Shown here: piece by piece, positions 63,277 to 64,000 of the stretch
How the letters are laid out: each line of letters starts with the position of its first letter
How positions within the stretch are numbered: position 1 is the first letter of the stretch
From: Peltaster fructicola
Lineage: Eukaryota; Ascomycota; Dothideomycetes
DNA length: 64,000 nt
Direction: 5' to 3'
NCBI GenBank assembly: GCA_001592805.2
Contig: CP051143.1
Location: forward strand, 1,240,001 to 1,304,000
Translations under genes and position numbers: made by a program
Notes under the pieces: model-generated
Told to the model about the DNA's origin: nothing
The model's input: only the letters and a program-made list of their open reading frames with translations
The model's database searches: none

Positions 63277-64000
63277 ACATCCTCATTTCGCACAGCATAC
63301 GACATTCGGGTCGCAGGCGCATTCGGGAGAGGCAATGCTATGCAATGCTTATTAGGCAGGGATATGGAGTCAGCCCATCAGCATGGTCATGACTTGACGA
63401 TTACGATCATTCTCTACTGATGGCGTTACGGAGGCTTGGGACAAACGGTCTGGATCCGAGATTTGCTTGGCTCATGGTATACTTGGGCAATGGTTTACAC
63501 TTGCACACTCTGCTCAAATACAACATCTCAATGACGCCAATCACTTTCATGCCGTCCCCACTGATGTGATACCCCTTCGTTAGTATTGAGCTGCGTAAGG
63601 ATCATCGGTAGGAGCAACCGATACGAGTCAGAAAGCCTGACCAGCCTGGCTGTACCTTGCAGCAGCCACTCAAGCTTAAACAGCCTGCATGGAGCCGCAT
63701 GAATCTGACTCTTCCACACTGACTCTCTTGCAGATTCTGGGCTCTCTCCGAATAGTACAGGCGCGTGCAACAATGATGGACAGTTGAGCGAAAGGAAAAC
63801 TTGGCAGAAGTACTGTAAACCTGCTCCATCGTCTGGACCCAGACTTGAGATGGCCCCAGGTACAGAAGATTCTCCGTGAAACCTTAAGTCTTCCAGGAGA
63901 GCTAAAAGACAAGTGTACCGGCAGAAAAAGCGTGCCGATATGCTGGATGCTATTGTTGCATGAGGAGAAAGAGTCAGCGCATCCCTCCTCGGCCTTGCTA
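63277..64000. other. Right-edge region downstream of UBC8
   Basis: About 720 bases with the UBC8 3' flank. Minus-strand open frames of 75-81 codons (63528-63773, 63602-63829, 63676-63912) overlap one another in different frames and have no family features. Confidence 0.5.

Overview
The window is nuclear DNA of a filamentous ascomycete (Pezizomycotina, most likely a dothideomycete). The evidence is tightly packed genes on both strands, short GT-AG introns of about 43-65 nt with a CTGAC-type branch site some 10 nt before the acceptor, and typical fungal families: AcuK/Ert1 zinc-cluster regulator, AP-1/Yap1 bZIP, Atg13, Tco89, Mak5, Dbf4, metacaspase and a QutC-type dehydratase. I saw no rRNA, tRNA, CRISPR array, transposon or virus-like element.

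Layout. 1-7.7 kb: the N-terminal part of a Kap123-type importin (minus, running off the left edge), proteasome subunit alpha-3, a Urn1-like WW/FF splicing factor, and a 13-exon drug/polyamine-type MFS transporter. 9.1-12.6 kb: AcuK/Ert1, riboflavin kinase, a small conserved protein. 14.5-20.6 kb: 3-dehydroshikimate dehydratase, a 2OG-Fe(II) oxygenase with a duplicated leader, Hbs1, a small GPI-anchored wall protein. 20.6-23.2 kb is gene-poor and holds a CorA-like relic. 23.2-33 kb: Dbf4, metacaspase, Icp55 and a SIRT5-type sirtuin sharing one promoter region, and TORC1 subunit Tco89. 33-43.7 kb: a giant ankyrin/RCC1/BTB protein, Atg13, Spf30. 44.5-49.2 kb: AP-1, an SDR dehydrogenase, complex I 30-kDa subunit. 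50-55 kb: a SWIRM-like protein, secreted acid phosphatase, hydroxyacid-oxoacid transhydrogenase. 55-64 kb: Ran-binding protein, Mak5 helicase, ketopantoate hydroxymethyltransferase, ubiquitin-conjugating enzyme Ubc8.

Most genes are single-copy housekeeping genes and the window is not one pathway cluster. Themes recur: mitochondrial function (Icp55, sirtuin, complex I, transhydrogenase, PanB), nutrient signalling (Tco89, Atg13, AcuK, Ubc8) and RNA or ribosome biology (Urn1, Spf30, Mak5, Hbs1).

The most striking signals are in gene structure. The Ubc8 gene can only be read correctly if it contains a one-nucleotide exon (position 62618) between two ordinary 49- and 50-nt introns, plus an 11-nt exon. 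The MFS gene has 12 introns with exons as small as 14 nt. Hbs1 has an in-frame stop inside what would be a 27-, 30- or 48-nt intron, a layout compatible with a Ski7-like short product. Four otherwise intact genes (AcuK, Tco89, Mak5, acid phosphatase) each show a single reading-frame slip. Three of the slips sit at four-base homopolymers, so sequence error must be considered.
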